NCBI GenBank assembly: GCA_002748665.1
Contig: PDTB01000015.1
Span: forward strand, 62,001-126,000
Origin: Dethiosulfovibrio peptidovorans
GTDB lineage: Bacteria; Synergistota; Synergistia; Synergistales; Dethiosulfovibrionaceae
Direction: 5' to 3'
Length of the DNA: 64,000 nucleotides
This document shows, one piece after another, positions 41,718-51,647 of the stretch (positions are counted from its first letter, which is position 1; each line of letters begins with the position of its first letter). A program made the position numbers and the translations under genes. The notes under the pieces were generated by a model, which saw only the letters and a program-made list of their open reading frames with translations, searched no databases and was not told the DNA's origin.

Positions 41718-43340
41718 TTATTTCTTGTCGAGCCAGACCTGCGTCAACTCGGTCATGTAGTCGCCCAGAAAAGCGAGCTTCAGCCCCTGAACCTCGGGAC
41801 GAGCCACGAGGCTGGTCGTCTGATAGAAGAGGAACATCCACACGGCATCGTCCACGATCTGTTGTTCCGCCTTTTTGTACAGCTCCCAGCGCTTGGCTGG
41901 GACGGTCTCCCGACGGGCCTCTTTAAGCCAGGCATCGACCTGGTCGTTCTTATAGCGGCAATAGTTGCCCTTGGGGCCAAAGTTATCGGAACAGAACAAC
42001 GTGTAGAGGAAATTGTCCGGGTCGGCATAGTCCCCGGCCCAACCGGCACGGAAGAAGCCAAAATCACCCCGGCGAACCGCTTCGTAGTGGGCACCGACTT
42101 CGGAGGAGGCCAACTTGAGGGTGATCCCCACCTCGGCAAGCTGGGCCTGCATGGCCTCGGCGATGGAACGGTGCCTCGGGTTGTTGTTGAAGTGCAGAGT
42201 CAACTCCAGCCCGTCGCCGTAGCCCGCCTCCTTCAAGAGGGCCTTTGCCTTGGCCGGGTCGTATTCGTAGGCCCTCAGGTCAGGGGTGTAGCCCGGCATG
42301 CCCGGAGGCAACACACCCTTTGCGGGCTCATATCGTCCGTTGAGGACGAGTTCGTTGATCGCCTTTCTGTTGACGGCGCAGTTCATCGCCTGACGAAGCT
42401 TCAGGTTTTCCTTGAAAGGCTCGCCAAGCTGACTCATACCGTAGTAGTACGTGTTCAGACCGGGACGCTCCTGAAAACCATCAGGGAAGTCCTTCTGAAG
42501 AGGCTCGTAGTACTCGTCGGGGATATCGGGAAGCACGTCGATATTTCCCTTCTTGAACTCCATGAAGGCCACGCCGTTATCCGGCAAGACGACCAGGTCC
42601 ACACCCTCAAGATAAGGAAGCTGAGTTCCGTTCTCGTCCACAGCCCAATAGTCAGGATTGCGACGGAAGGCAGCCAGGCTGTCGTGTTTCCACTCTGCAA
42701 GAGCGAAGGGCCCCGTGCCCACGGGGTGGAAAGAAAACTCCTTGCCCCACTTCTCGGCGTCCTCTTTGGGAACGACGCCAAAAGACGGATAGGTCAGCAC
42801 GGCCAAAAACGGTGCAAATGGCTCCTCCAGGGTGAACTGAACCGTGTGGTCATCGATGACCTTGATACCCGACCACTCGGACGCCTCACCATCGTTCAGG
42901 GCATTGTAGCCTTTGATCTTGTCGGCGAAGAAAACACGAGCGGACTTCATCTTGACCAGACGCTCGAAGGAATACTTCACGTCCTCAGCGGTCATCTTCC
43001 GGCCACCGTTCAACGTGGGCTCGCCCAAGACCGTCTTCTGGAACCGAACCTCCGGCCGCAGATGGAACGTCCAGACCGTGGAGTCGTCGTTCACATCCCA
43101 GTTTTTTGCCAGAGAGGGAAGGATCTCTCCTTCGGAGCTCGTCTTGACAAGAGTTTCAAGATACAGGTTCGTACCTCGTGTGGCGGTCGTGATGTTAGAC
43201 GTGACTGGATCCAATGCGGGCGGGTCATTGATAATCCGCCACTTGAGCACCCCGCCGGAGCGAGGAGCGGCGATAGAACCCGCTGCTGCGACGGCCAGGA
43301 TCGACAGTACCGCGACCGTCAGGAATAGAGCTTTTCTCAT
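41718..43340 (-). CDS. peptide ABC importer substrate-binding protein (family 5)
   Basis: 540 residues; signal peptide of about 24 (AAAGSIAAP) without lipobox. Family 5 motifs include GRKMTAEDVKYSFERLVK, HPVGTGPFALAEWKHDSLAA and AMNCAVNRKAINELVLNGRY. It is only distantly like the two other family 5 proteins here. GGGAGGG lies nine bases before ATG 43340. It is divergent from, and presumably the receptor of, the DppBCDF genes at 43715-47530. Confidence 0.92.
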   Translation of the reverse strand: MRKALFLTVAVLSILAVAAAGSIAAPRSGGVLKWRIINDPPALDPVTSNITTATRGTNLYLETLVKTSSEGEILPSLAKNWDVNDDSTVWTFHLRPEVRFQKTVLGEPTLNGGRKMTAEDVKYSFERLVKMKSARVFFADKIKGYNALNDGEASEWSGIKVIDDHTVQFTLEEPFAPFLAVLTYPSFGVVPKEDAEKWGKEFSFHPVGTGPFALAEWKHDSLAAFRRNPDYWAVDENGTQLPYLEGVDLVVLPDNGVAFMEFKKGNIDVLPDIPDEYYEPLQKDFPDGFQERPGLNTYYYGMSQLGEPFKENLKLRQAMNCAVNRKAINELVLNGRYEPAKGVLPPGMPGYTPDLRAYEYDPAKAKALLKEAGYGDGLELTLHFNNNPRHRSIAEAMQAQLAEVGITLKLASSEVGAHYEAVRRGDFGFFRAGWAGDYADPDNFLYTLFCSDNFGPKGNYCRYKNDQVDAWLKEARRETVPAKRWELYKKAEQQIVDDAVWMFLFYQTTSLVARPEVQGLKLAFLGDYMTELTQVWLDKK

Positions 43341-43423
43341 AATGATGTTCCCTCCCTGGTGGATCTTTCCTCCGGGGTCATCACCCCAATGCAGGAAAAA
43401 TCCTTTTTTGTGTATCGATTTTG

Positions 43424-43452
43424 AGTATATCGACACCTCGTCGCCAATGCAA
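43424..43452 (-). promoter_or_regulatory. promoter of binding-protein gene
   Basis: Minus-strand TTGCAT (43447-43452), 17-base spacer, TATACT (43424-43429). A plus-strand TATAAT at 43500-43505 probably serves the permease operon, without a clear -35. Confidence 0.65.
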
Positions 43453-43714
43453 GGGGGGCGGTCACAAAAGACTGATGCATCTTCCCTGGCAAAAGGCTGT
43501 ATAATAAAGCAATCAGGATCATGCACGCCCCTGACATCTACGCTCAACCTATTCGAGGGGGTCCCGTGGCTACCGGGATGTATGGAGGTGGTATGAGTGT
43601 TCTACTGCGATGCGCGTCGGTCGATCGGAGCTCTTTGACGAGAAGGGGAGAGTCATACGTCTTTTTAAAGAGAGCGAGCGCTTTTTTCCGAATTTCGACC
43701 GGAGGTGATTGTGC

Positions 43715-44641
43715 GTGTTTACCTACATCATGCGGCGAATTTTATACACGATCCCCGTCGTCTGGGGCGTGGTCACCGCTGTGTTCATTCTCATCAACGT
43801 CGTTCCGGGAGACCCCGCCATGATCATGATGGGTCAACGGGGCGATCCCGAAACCCTGGCCAAGATCCGGCACGATCTCGGCCTCGACTTGCCCCTGCAC
43901 AAGCAATACTTCAACTTCATGGGGCAGCTTCTCAAGGGCGATCTCGGCACATCCTACCGTACCAACGAAAAGGTATCCACGGCCATCATGGATCGTCTGG
44001 GTGCCACGGCTCGTTTGGCCCTGTGGGCGCTTATCCTGGGGACGATCATCGGGATCATCGCAGGGATAGTCTCGGCGGTCAAACAATACTCGGTGTTCGA
44101 CTACTCCGCGATGTTCATCGCCATAGCGGGGGTGAGCGCCCCGGTCTTCTGGGTGGGGCTGCTGCTCCTGCTGGTCTTCGCCTACGGCCTGGGCTGGGTT
44201 CCCGGGGCGGGATACGGCGACGGCTCGTGGAAATACCTCCTCCTGCCCGTCGTTACCCTGGGCGTTCGACCCGGCGCGCTCACGGCCCGACTCACCCGCT
44301 CCTGCATGCTTGAGGTCCTCAACCAGGATTACATCCGAACCGCAAAGGCCAAAGGCCTCTCAAACAACGTCGTCGTCCTGAAGCACGCTCTGAAAAACGC
44401 CATGATCCCGGTTGTCACGATCGTGGGCACCCAGATCGCCTCGCTGCTCTCGGGAGCCGTCCTCACCGAGACCATCTTCGCCTGGCCGGGCATCGGTCGC
44501 CTCTCGGTCGAGGCCCTCATCGCGCGGGACTTCCCCATGATTCGGGGAACGGTGATATTCATGGCCCTCATCTTCCTTCTGGCAAACCTGATCGTGGACA
44601 TCTCCTACGGTCTGTTCGATCCCAGGATCCGATACGAATAA
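43715..44641 (+). CDS. dppB: dipeptide/oligopeptide ABC importer permease 1
   Basis: 308 residues, six membrane segments; MRRILYTIPVVWGVVTAVFI and VPGDPAMIMMG are typical. The coupling loop is YIRTAKAKGLSNNVVVLKHA. GTG 43715 has GGAGGTG seven bases upstream, better than TTG 43709. The region 43548-43714 also holds a small frameshifted frame described in the findings. Confidence 0.9.
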   Translation: MFTYIMRRILYTIPVVWGVVTAVFILINVVPGDPAMIMMGQRGDPETLAKIRHDLGLDLPLHKQYFNFMGQLLKGDLGTSYRTNEKVSTAIMDRLGATARLALWALILGTIIGIIAGIVSAVKQYSVFDYSAMFIAIAGVSAPVFWVGLLLLLVFAYGLGWVPGAGYGDGSWKYLLLPVVTLGVRPGALTARLTRSCMLEVLNQDYIRTAKAKGLSNNVVVLKHALKNAMIPVVTIVGTQIASLLSGAVLTETIFAWPGIGRLSVEALIARDFPMIRGTVIFMALIFLLANLIVDISYGLFDPRIRYE

Positions 44642-44652
44642 GGGGTGCGGAC

Positions 44653-45549
44653 ATGACCGACACAACTCAGAAAAAAGAGCGCAAGCACGGCAGCCTCTGG
44701 TACGAAGCGTGGGTTCGATTCAGACGAAATCGTCTCGCCATGCTGGGACTCATCATGGTCCTGGCCCTGGCGGTCATCGCCATACTGGCACCCCAGATCG
44801 CCCCTTACGACCCCTTCAAACAGCTCATCTGGACCGAGGGCAAAGCGGCCAAGCTGGCTTCTCCCTCGATGGCCCATTTCATGGGAACCGACCTCTACGG
44901 ACGAGACATCCTGAGCCGGGTCATCTATGGGGCCCGGATTTCCCTTCAGATCGGTATCTTCGCCACACTCGTCTCCCTCATAATCGGCGTACCTCTGGGA
45001 GCCCTGGCGGGATACTTTGGCGGGTGGATCGACGACCTCATATCCTGGCTCATCAACGTTATCTTCGCCTTTCCCTTCTTTCTGTTCGTCCTCGCCATCA
45101 TCGCCGTCTTCAACAACCCGAGCATGATGGTGGTCTTCGTCGCGATCGGCCTGGTCACCTGGGTACCCATCGCCCGGGTCACCCGCGCCCAGTTCATCAC
45201 CCTTCGGGAACGGGAATACGTCGAAGCCGCCAAAGCCCTGGGAATCCCAACACGACGAATCATCTTCTTCCACGTGCTGCCCAACGCCGTTGCCCCAGTG
45301 ATCGTTCAGGCAACGCTGCGTCTGGGAAGCATCATCATGATCGAGGCAGGACTTGCCTTCCTGGGCTTCGGCGCTCAGCCGCCCACCCCAAGCTGGGGGC
45401 TCATGATCTCCGTGGGACAGAAATACCTGGCCACCGGTCAGTGGTGGTGGGCCATCTTCCCGGGGCTCGCCATCATGTACACCGTTCTGGCCTTCAACTT
45501 CGTCGGAGACGGACTGAGAGACGCCCTGGACGTCCGGCTTAAGAGGTAG
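44653..45549 (+). CDS. dppC: dipeptide/oligopeptide ABC importer permease 2
   Basis: 298 residues. [20 protein letters not shown] in the N-terminus, [20 protein letters not shown] in the periplasmic loop and [20 protein letters not shown] as the coupling loop are all family hallmarks. Eleven bases after dppB. Confidence 0.92.
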   Translation: MTDTTQKKERKHGSLWYEAWVRFRRNRLAMLGLIMVLALAVIAILAPQIAPYDPFKQLIWTEGKAAKLASPSMAHFMGTDLYGRDILSRVIYGARISLQIGIFATLVSLIIGVPLGALAGYFGGWIDDLISWLINVIFAFPFFLFVLAIIAVFNNPSMMVVFVAIGLVTWVPIARVTRAQFITLREREYVEAAKALGIPTRRIIFFHVLPNAVAPVIVQATLRLGSIIMIEAGLAFLGFGAQPPTPSWGLMISVGQKYLATGQWWWAIFPGLAIMYTVLAFNFVGDGLRDALDVRLKR

Positions 45550-45560
45550 GGGGTGGCAGC

Positions 45561-46553
45561 ATGGCATTGCTTGAAGTGAAAGGACTCAAAACCTATTTCG
45601 ACACCGACGCCGGCACGGTCAAAGCGGTTGACGGCGTTTCCTTCTCCATCGAATCGGGCAAAACCCTGGGCATCGTCGGCGAATCGGGCTGTGGTAAATC
45701 CGTCACATCGCTGTCCATCATGCAGCTCCTTCCCAAACCAGTGGGACGAGTGGCCGGGGGATCGGTCACCATGAACGGCACCGACCTTCTGGACCTCTCC
45801 GAGCCCGAGATGCGGGCCATTCGGGGCAACGATATATCCATGATCTTTCAGGAGCCCATGACCAGCCTGAACCCCGTTTTCACCATAGGAGAACAGATCA
45901 TGGAACCCCTGCGGCTTCATCAAAACATGAAAGACACACAGGCAAAAAAACGGGCCGTCGAGATGCTGGACCTCGTGGGCATCCCCTCGCCCAACCAGCG
46001 AGTGGACGACTACCCTCACCAGCTCTCCGGCGGAATGCGCCAGCGAGCCATGATCGCCATGGCTCTGGCCTGCAATCCAGCTCTGCTCATCGCGGACGAA
46101 CCCACGACGGCCCTCGACGTCACCGTCCAGGCCCAGATCCTCGACCTGATGAACGACCTTCGGGAAAAGCTGAACTCGGCCATCATGTTCATCACCCACG
46201 ACCTGGGCGTCATCGCTCAGATGGCCCAACGAGTCGTCGTCATGTACGCCGGTAAAGTCGTGGAAGAGGCCGACGTCGTTCCCCTCTACGGAGGCCCCCT
46301 GCACCCGTACACTCAGGGGCTCCTTCGATCCATCCCCCGGATGGACTGCGAGAAAGAACGGCTGGACGTCGTTCCCGGCGTCGTTCCCAACCCTCTGAAC
46401 TTTCCCGAGGGCTGCAAATTTCACAACCGATGCGATCAGTGCTCCGATCGCTGTCTCCAGGAGGAACCGCCCATCTACAGACTCAGCTCCAACCGTCGTG
46501 TTCGATGCTGGCTGTACGAGAACAGTGCTGAAAGAGAGGGGGCTGACGCATGA
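45561..46553 (+). CDS. dppD: dipeptide/oligopeptide ABC importer ATPase 1
   Basis: 330 residues. Walker [13 protein letters not shown]-loop [14 protein letters not shown], signature [15 protein letters not shown], Walker [14 protein letters not shown]-terminal [15 protein letters not shown] extension. The four-base ATGA overlap with the next gene implies coupled translation. Confidence 0.92.
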   Translation: MALLEVKGLKTYFDTDAGTVKAVDGVSFSIESGKTLGIVGESGCGKSVTSLSIMQLLPKPVGRVAGGSVTMNGTDLLDLSEPEMRAIRGNDISMIFQEPMTSLNPVFTIGEQIMEPLRLHQNMKDTQAKKRAVEMLDLVGIPSPNQRVDDYPHQLSGGMRQRAMIAMALACNPALLIADEPTTALDVTVQAQILDLMNDLREKLNSAIMFITHDLGVIAQMAQRVVVMYAGKVVEEADVVPLYGGPLHPYTQGLLRSIPRMDCEKERLDVVPGVVPNPLNFPEGCKFHNRCDQCSDRCLQEEPPIYRLSSNRRVRCWLYENSAEREGADA

Positions 46554-47530
46554 GCAGCGACAGCAAAACCTTGCTGGAGGTGAAAAACCTCCAGAAATAC
46601 TTTCCCATCCGCAAGGGTATCCTGAAAAAAATCGTCGGGCACGTTCAGGCCGTCGACGGCGTCTCCTTCTCCATCCGTCGGGGCGAGACCCTCGGGGTCG
46701 TCGGCGAATCCGGCTGTGGCAAATCAACCACCGGTCGAACCCTGATGCACCTTCTCAAGCCCACAGGCGGTTCCGTCTACTACCAGGGGCAGGAACTGGG
46801 CACGATGCTGGCGGAGGACCCGGGACAGGTGCGGCAAAAAATTCAGATTATCTTTCAGGACCCCTACGGAAGCCTGAACCCCCGAATGACCGTCCGCGAA
46901 ATCGTGGGCGAGGCGGTCAAGCTCTACGGCCTGGCCCGAGGTAAAGCCCTCGACCAGTACGTCAGCGACGTCATCGTCAAGGCAGGGCTCCGGCCCGAGC
47001 ATCGCTTCCGCTATCCTCACGAGTTCTCCGGCGGGCAGCGTCAGAGAATCGGCATTGCCCGTGCCCTGGCACTGAACCCCGAGTTTATCGTGTGTGATGA
47101 ACCCGTCTCGGCCCTCGACGTCTCCATCCAAAGCCAGGTTCTCAACGAACTGCGAGACCTTCAGCAGGAGCTGGGGCTGACGTATCTCTTCATCACCCAC
47201 GACCTCTCCGTGGTCAAGCACATATCCGACCGGATCGCCATCATGTACCTTGGAAAAATCGTGGAGATCACCTCCAAACACTCCATGTTCTCCAACCCGC
47301 TCCATCCCTACACCAGGGCCCTCATGTCGGCAATTCCCTTACCAGACCCCACGGTGAAAGTGACCAGAGTGCCTCTGGAGGGAGACATCCCCTCCCCCAT
47401 CAACCCGCCGTCGGGCTGCCGTTTCCACACCCGGTGTCCCAATGCCATGGACCGCTGCGCCCAGGAGGAACCTCTTCTCGCCGAAATGGAGACCGATCAC
47501 CAGGTCGCCTGTTTTCTGTACGAGAGATAA
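46550..47530 (+). CDS. dppF: dipeptide/oligopeptide ABC importer ATPase 2
   Basis: 326 residues. Walker [13 protein letters not shown]-loop [14 protein letters not shown], canonical signature [15 protein letters not shown], Walker [13 protein letters not shown] and [15 protein letters not shown]. Here both ATPases keep normal signatures, in contrast with the dppF at 32255. Confidence 0.92.
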   Translation: MSSDSKTLLEVKNLQKYFPIRKGILKKIVGHVQAVDGVSFSIRRGETLGVVGESGCGKSTTGRTLMHLLKPTGGSVYYQGQELGTMLAEDPGQVRQKIQIIFQDPYGSLNPRMTVREIVGEAVKLYGLARGKALDQYVSDVIVKAGLRPEHRFRYPHEFSGGQRQRIGIARALALNPEFIVCDEPVSALDVSIQSQVLNELRDLQQELGLTYLFITHDLSVVKHISDRIAIMYLGKIVEITSKHSMFSNPLHPYTRALMSAIPLPDPTVKVTRVPLEGDIPSPINPPSGCRFHTRCPNAMDRCAQEEPLLAEMETDHQVACFLYER

Positions 47531-47543
47531 GCAACTGGAACAC

Positions 47544-47576
47544 AAAGAGAGAGGTATCTTCGGATGTCTCTCTCTT
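47544..47576 (+). terminator. probable terminator of the permease/ATPase operon
   Basis: AAAGAGAGA..TATC and GAT..TCTCTCTTT form an imperfect stem closed by a TTCG tetraloop (47559-47562). The T tract is weak. Confidence 0.5.
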
Positions 47577-47675
47577 TCTGTGCCGGTGAGGTCGTTCCGC
47601 CGAAGCCCTGAGAGATATACCCTAAGCAGCAAAGAGCTATGAGCACTTGTTCAGAAACTGACGAAAGGACTTCGC

Positions 47676-47716
47676 AAAAAAGAAGTGTCCGAGATGTCTT
47701 TCGACATCTCGGACAC
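47676..47716 (-). terminator. terminator of the Synergist-CTERM gene
   Basis: GTGTCCGAGATGTC (47685-47698) pairs perfectly with GACATCTCGGACAC (47703-47716); on the minus strand TTCTTTTTTG follows. Confidence 0.88.
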
Positions 47717-47773
47717 CGTGTTTCAAATGGTTCTCCTCAGCTGATGTTCAGCTTTGGATGATTCTGATGGTTC

Positions 47774-50608
47774 TTATTTCTTAAGGAAGCCCAGAGGGGC
47801 CAGAAGGAGCAGAGCTGCCGGGGCAAAGCCCAGGTTACATCCGCCGCCACCGGAAGAGCCGCCGGCGTTCTTACTGACGATAACGGACGCCTTCGCCTCG
47901 CCGTTGACCGTAGGATCGGCCTTCAGCTTAGCGGTGACGACAAGGTTCATAGTTCCTTCATTCTCGGCCTTGACAGTCAGCTTACCAGCAGCCACATCGG
48001 CCGTCTTGTCCACACCATCAAGCGTCCAGACGACATCCTGAACCTCGACATCGTCGGAGGTCTTGTAGGTCCATTTGCCCAGTTCGAAGGTCACGTTAGC
48101 ACCCAACTGAACCTGAGAAGGAGCCGTCACGACACCGGTCAGGTCAGGAGTAGGCACGGGGGGGGTACCGGGGTTCACCGGATCGACGATATCCTGACCA
48201 ACCTCGACAAGAATCGTGTAGCTGTTCTCGTCCAGATGCGCCACCGCATTCTTCACGATGTCGGAGGTCGTCGTCCAGGTGATGCGGACCTTTGCGTAGT
48301 CCTCGTACTCGACAGTGCTGTTCTCACGCAGGAAGTGCAGCGCATTCCAGTTAACCGCATCAGGTGAATAGACCAGCTTGATCCAGCCCTTCTTGATCTT
48401 ATCGCCGGTGAGGTGAGAGGGATCCAGCTGGATGGCCAGACGCCGGTCGCGGTTTACTTCGCCATAGCCGATCGCAGTGTAGTCGATCTCACGGGCCTCG
48501 AAGACCGCAGGCTTGGCCATGGCTTCGGCGCGAGTCGCGGCGATGTCATCATTGCGCAGGACCATGCGGATACGAGAGTCGTTATTGATCGTCAGATCCA
48601 TGTAGGGCTTAAAGTCGTTGACGTCCTTGCCCAGAGACAGAGTCGCACCATCAACCAGGGTTACGTCCATAAAGGGATCCTCGTTGGCGGCCTGCTGAGC
48701 AGCGGTCCGAACAGGGAAGCTGTTGAGCTGCAACACGCCACGGTCGACAAAAACATCGCTGGGGTTGATCATAACACCAGCAGCCCTGTATACCGCATCA
48801 GTTGACACGGGCGCACCGAAGAGCACCGTCCCTTGCCAATTCTTGGGCATTAAATTACCAGCAAGGGGAAGACCATTCGTAGTGGGAACATCGGCAGGGT
48901 TGATGGTCAGCCGCCCATTATCCAAGGTGATATCTCTGAAAGACAGAGTCTGTCCACGCTCGGCAGCGAGGGCAGCCCCACTGCCTCCACCATCCTTCGT
49001 AAAGGTATCGCCACTCACCTTAAGAGTCTTAGATGCAGTCAAGGTCGCCAAGTTTGCGGTAGTAAAATCACGATCAGCACCGCCAGTAGCACCAACGGTC
49101 ACATTACCGTTACCGATCGATTCATTGCCAGCAATCTCCAGAACGCCGTTGGCGACAAGGGTCTCACCAACGATGTCATTCGACAGGTTGGAGACGAACA
49201 AAACAGTTTGACCATCATCTGTGATGTTGGGATCCTGAGGATCGCCAGTCGGACGAGCAGGCGAAGGAAGCGAATTGAGCACCAGATCAAACTGCCCTTT
49301 CAAGAGACCGTCAGCGTGGGAATACCTTCGGTCAAGCGTTACGGCAATCTGAGGCTTGTAATTCGTACCAGCCAGGGTGTACTCGTTAGCCTGGAAGGTA
49401 GCCCCCCCGGCGACGTTGAAGTCGCTGAAGAACTGCGACCGGTCAACTTTGACCCGAGCAGTGTCCTGAACATGCAACGGATTGTAAATTGCGCCACCAG
49501 CAGCAACCCCACCAATTGCCATAGCTACATACTGACGAGGCGTGTTCGCAACAGCGCCCGGAGCGGAGGTCGAGCCCTCAAACGTATTCCAAACCTTACC
49601 CAAAGAGCCGCGGAAATGGTCGCCCACGACAGCAGAGACACCGCCAATAACCTCAAGGAGACCGCCGTCCCTGACGACCGTACCACCGAAATGATGCACC
49701 CCGTCAACAGGAGCGGTGGAACCACCATTCGGCGCCAAGCCAGGCTCACCGCCGTTTACCCACAAACGACCGTCGCCGGTTTTTACCAAACGAACATAAG
49801 TGTTCGCCCCCGCAGCAGCAAAACCAGCGAGAGTGTCAGCTCCAGCACCAACCACATAGGTAGGGGCGGTATAATCACGCTGATCCAAACCATGTCGAAG
49901 CATCAGGCCGTTGTTGGACGCAGAAGTCTGGGGCACGTTAACCTCGACGTACCGCAAGTCAGTGTTAGCGGCAGGAGGATCAGCTGCCCACAGAAGATAA
50001 AAAGGCTGAACCGTAGCAGCCCCAGTGGGATCGTTTTTACCCAACTGGACTTCGTTGACGCCCTCTGTCTGGAAAACAGGAGCCGAGGCTTCATTGACGT
50101 TACCAAGAACGGCGACCCAAGCCTGACCCAGCGCATTGCCCCGCGTCACGCCCAGAGTACCGGACTCCAGAACCGTTCCACCGGAATACTCCGTCATGTT
50201 AGCGCCGCCAGCATCACCGGGATTATCGCCGTTGGAAGCCTTCATCACGACCTTACCCGGCGCATCAGCATCGTTGACCACAACCTGAATGTTTGCCGCA
50301 GCCCCCGCTGTCACGGCCGCAAGACGATAGGGGCCGCCAGGAATCCCAGCACCGCCAGGTGCCAAGGTGACGACATTGCCGTCAGCCGCGTTGAGACGGA
50401 GAATCTTGTCGACTGCAACCACAAGATCAACGCCACCCCTCTGGGTGCCGTTTCCGGTAATGATACCAGTACTCGTAGCACCAGCGGCCAAATCCACAGT
50501 TACATCGTTATTCCCACTAAGTACGAGCGTATCGAACGCCCAAAGCACCCCTGCTCCCAGCACTAAGGCCAGTGTCACAAGGCTAAATACTTTCAATGTC
50601 TTTCTCAA
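47774..50608 (-). CDS. secreted repeat protein with Synergist-CTERM sorting signal
   Basis: 944 residues from a TTG start that has AAGGAGG eight bases upstream. Signal peptide: RKTLKVFSLVTLALVLGAGV then LWAFD. The body is Gly, Ala, Asn and Val rich with passenger-type repeats, for example YSGGTVLESGTLGVTRGNAL (near residue 140), FGGTVVRDGGLLEVIGG (near 307) and GETLVANGVLEIAGNESIG (near 480), suggesting a beta-solenoid. A Big/PKD-like domain precedes the C-terminal GGGGCNLGFAPAALLLLAPL then GFLKK. That tail should be recognised by a phylum-specific sorting enzyme. Likely an abundant surface protein; the role is unknown. Confidence 0.85.
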   Translation of the reverse strand: MRKTLKVFSLVTLALVLGAGVLWAFDTLVLSGNNDVTVDLAAGATSTGIITGNGTQRGGVDLVVAVDKILRLNAADGNVVTLAPGGAGIPGGPYRLAAVTAGAAANIQVVVNDADAPGKVVMKASNGDNPGDAGGANMTEYSGGTVLESGTLGVTRGNALGQAWVAVLGNVNEASAPVFQTEGVNEVQLGKNDPTGAATVQPFYLLWAADPPAANTDLRYVEVNVPQTSASNNGLMLRHGLDQRDYTAPTYVVGAGADTLAGFAAAGANTYVRLVKTGDGRLWVNGGEPGLAPNGGSTAPVDGVHHFGGTVVRDGGLLEVIGGVSAVVGDHFRGSLGKVWNTFEGSTSAPGAVANTPRQYVAMAIGGVAAGGAIYNPLHVQDTARVKVDRSQFFSDFNVAGGATFQANEYTLAGTNYKPQIAVTLDRRYSHADGLLKGQFDLVLNSLPSPARPTGDPQDPNITDDGQTVLFVSNLSNDIVGETLVANGVLEIAGNESIGNGNVTVGATGGADRDFTTANLATLTASKTLKVSGDTFTKDGGGSGAALAAERGQTLSFRDITLDNGRLTINPADVPTTNGLPLAGNLMPKNWQGTVLFGAPVSTDAVYRAAGVMINPSDVFVDRGVLQLNSFPVRTAAQQAANEDPFMDVTLVDGATLSLGKDVNDFKPYMDLTINNDSRIRMVLRNDDIAATRAEAMAKPAVFEAREIDYTAIGYGEVNRDRRLAIQLDPSHLTGDKIKKGWIKLVYSPDAVNWNALHFLRENSTVEYEDYAKVRITWTTTSDIVKNAVAHLDENSYTILVEVGQDIVDPVNPGTPPVPTPDLTGVVTAPSQVQLGANVTFELGKWTYKTSDDVEVQDVVWTLDGVDKTADVAAGKLTVKAENEGTMNLVVTAKLKADPTVNGEAKASVIVSKNAGGSSGGGGCNLGFAPAALLLLAPLGFLKK

Positions 50609-50932
50609 TCTGAATTCCTCCTTACCAACTTCCATCCTCATCCATAGCAGCATCCGCTCACTCAAGAGCCTTGATACAACATGGAATCTCCACAGCTCAA
50701 CGCGCATCCGTCCTTTTGCCTACGACGGAGAGGCACTGTACGTGCCTGTCATTCCTCCTCTGAATTGACGATATACGTCAATCAGGAGTTCTCCGAAGAC
50801 CACGCATCGCAATCATCAAAAACCTCGCCCAATGCCTGCAACCACTCCTTTCTGCGATTCACTCGTTTTGTTGGGGGACTCCTTTTCGGAGCTTTTTGAT
50901 AATAACGACCCAAGCCACCCTTGTTGGGTCAG
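50609..50932 (-). promoter_or_regulatory. long 5' leader of the surface protein gene
   Basis: About 320 bases lie between the promoter and the TTG start. Visible stems are GACCCAA/TTGGGTC (50907-50913 with 50924-50930) near the 5' end and AGGCAC/GTGCCT (50731-50736 with 50742-50747). No open frame in it looks like a gene. Such leaders are common for abundant surface-layer messages and may stabilise the RNA. Confidence 0.5.
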
Positions 50933-50962
50933 ATTATACATGACTGAATACAACCAACGCAA
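50933..50962 (-). promoter_or_regulatory. promoter of surface protein gene
   Basis: Minus-strand TTGCGT (50957-50962), 18-base spacer, perfect TATAAT (50933-50938). Confidence 0.7.
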
Positions 50963-51090
50963 GGGTTTTCTCGACATTTTGCAGCATTCCCGCCCCCATC
51001 GGTTTGAAGCTGCTTTATTCAAGTCGAGTGTAGCAGCTTTGGGACATCAATGCAAATGTTGACATGCCCCTATTCCAAACTTGAGTATAT

Positions 51091-51120
51091 CATAAAGCCC
51101 CTGGGCTCAGGGGCTTTATG
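51091..51120 (-). terminator. hairpin after the sigma-factor gene, probable terminator
   Basis: CATAAAGCCCCT (51091-51102) pairs perfectly with AGGGGCTTTATG (51109-51120), six bases past the stop. The 3' T content is low, so termination may be partial. Confidence 0.6.
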
Positions 51121-51126
51121 AGAAAA

Positions 51127-51624
51127 TTACAGACACAGGTTCTTTTTCAGCGGCCTCAGCTTTTTCTGGAGTTTGCGAACCATGTAGCTGACGTTTTGTT
51201 GTGTGCAGCCAAGCATCTGGGCTATTTCTCTTTGTGTGTCGCCATCGAGCAGGCAGTCGATGAGCTCGCGTTCCCCAGGGGTGAGGTCGATACCGGTGAG
51301 CAGAAGCTGAGGACTGTAGTATGGCCTTTGGTCGTGAGGTTCTACGCCAGCTTCGGCGAGGACGTCAAGACGATCATGCGAGGCCTGGCGTCTGAGGCGC
51401 CTGGCGACGTCGCGAACCCGACCGGGAAGCATGTTTGACATGTACAGGGGCAGGGGGGTCCCTTCGGGGCATCTCACGATGAGGTCGAGGACTTCGCAAA
51501 ATCCCTGTGAGAGGAGGTCTTCCCACTCGGCCCCTCTGCCGGAGTATCTCCCGGCGGTTTTTTTGATGAGGGGAAGGTAGTTCATGGCTGTCTGCATCAG
51601 TTCCTGATGGGTGTACTCGCTCAT
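51127..51624 (-). CDS. sigma-70-like factor of the YvrJ/DUF2922 cassette
   Basis: 165 residues. Residues about 10-85 resemble sigma region 2 (NYLPLIKKTAGRYSGRGAEW then EDLLSQGFCEVLDLI); residues about 110-160 are a region 4 helix-turn-helix (LTPGERELIDCLLDGDTQRE then IAQMLGCTQQNVSYMVRKLQ). AAGGAG precedes the ATG. It closes a five-gene run and starts 23 bases after the M15 peptidase. It probably directs or tunes transcription of the cassette, but whether it is a true sigma factor is untested. Confidence 0.75.
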   Translation of the reverse strand: MSEYTHQELMQTAMNYLPLIKKTAGRYSGRGAEWEDLLSQGFCEVLDLIVRCPEGTPLPLYMSNMLPGRVRDVARRLRRQASHDRLDVLAEAGVEPHDQRPYYSPQLLLTGIDLTPGERELIDCLLDGDTQREIAQMLGCTQQNVSYMVRKLQKKLRPLKKNLCL

Positions 51625-51647
51625 TTATTTGTTTTCTCCTTTCATTA

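Noticed and set aside
41862-43328. A 488-codon plus-strand frame
   Set aside because: Antisense shadow of the binding-protein gene at 41718-43340, which has signal peptide, domain motifs and promoter.
45438-46727. A 429-codon minus-strand frame
   Set aside because: Antisense shadow of dppD and dppF.
49208-50566. A 452-codon plus-strand frame opposite the Synergist-CTERM gene
   Set aside because: Antisense shadow of a repetitive, stop-poor coding region; no start signal, no family features.
50832-51062. A 76-codon plus-strand frame in the surface-protein leader
   Set aside because: It covers the promoter of the opposite-strand gene and shows no protein-like pattern.
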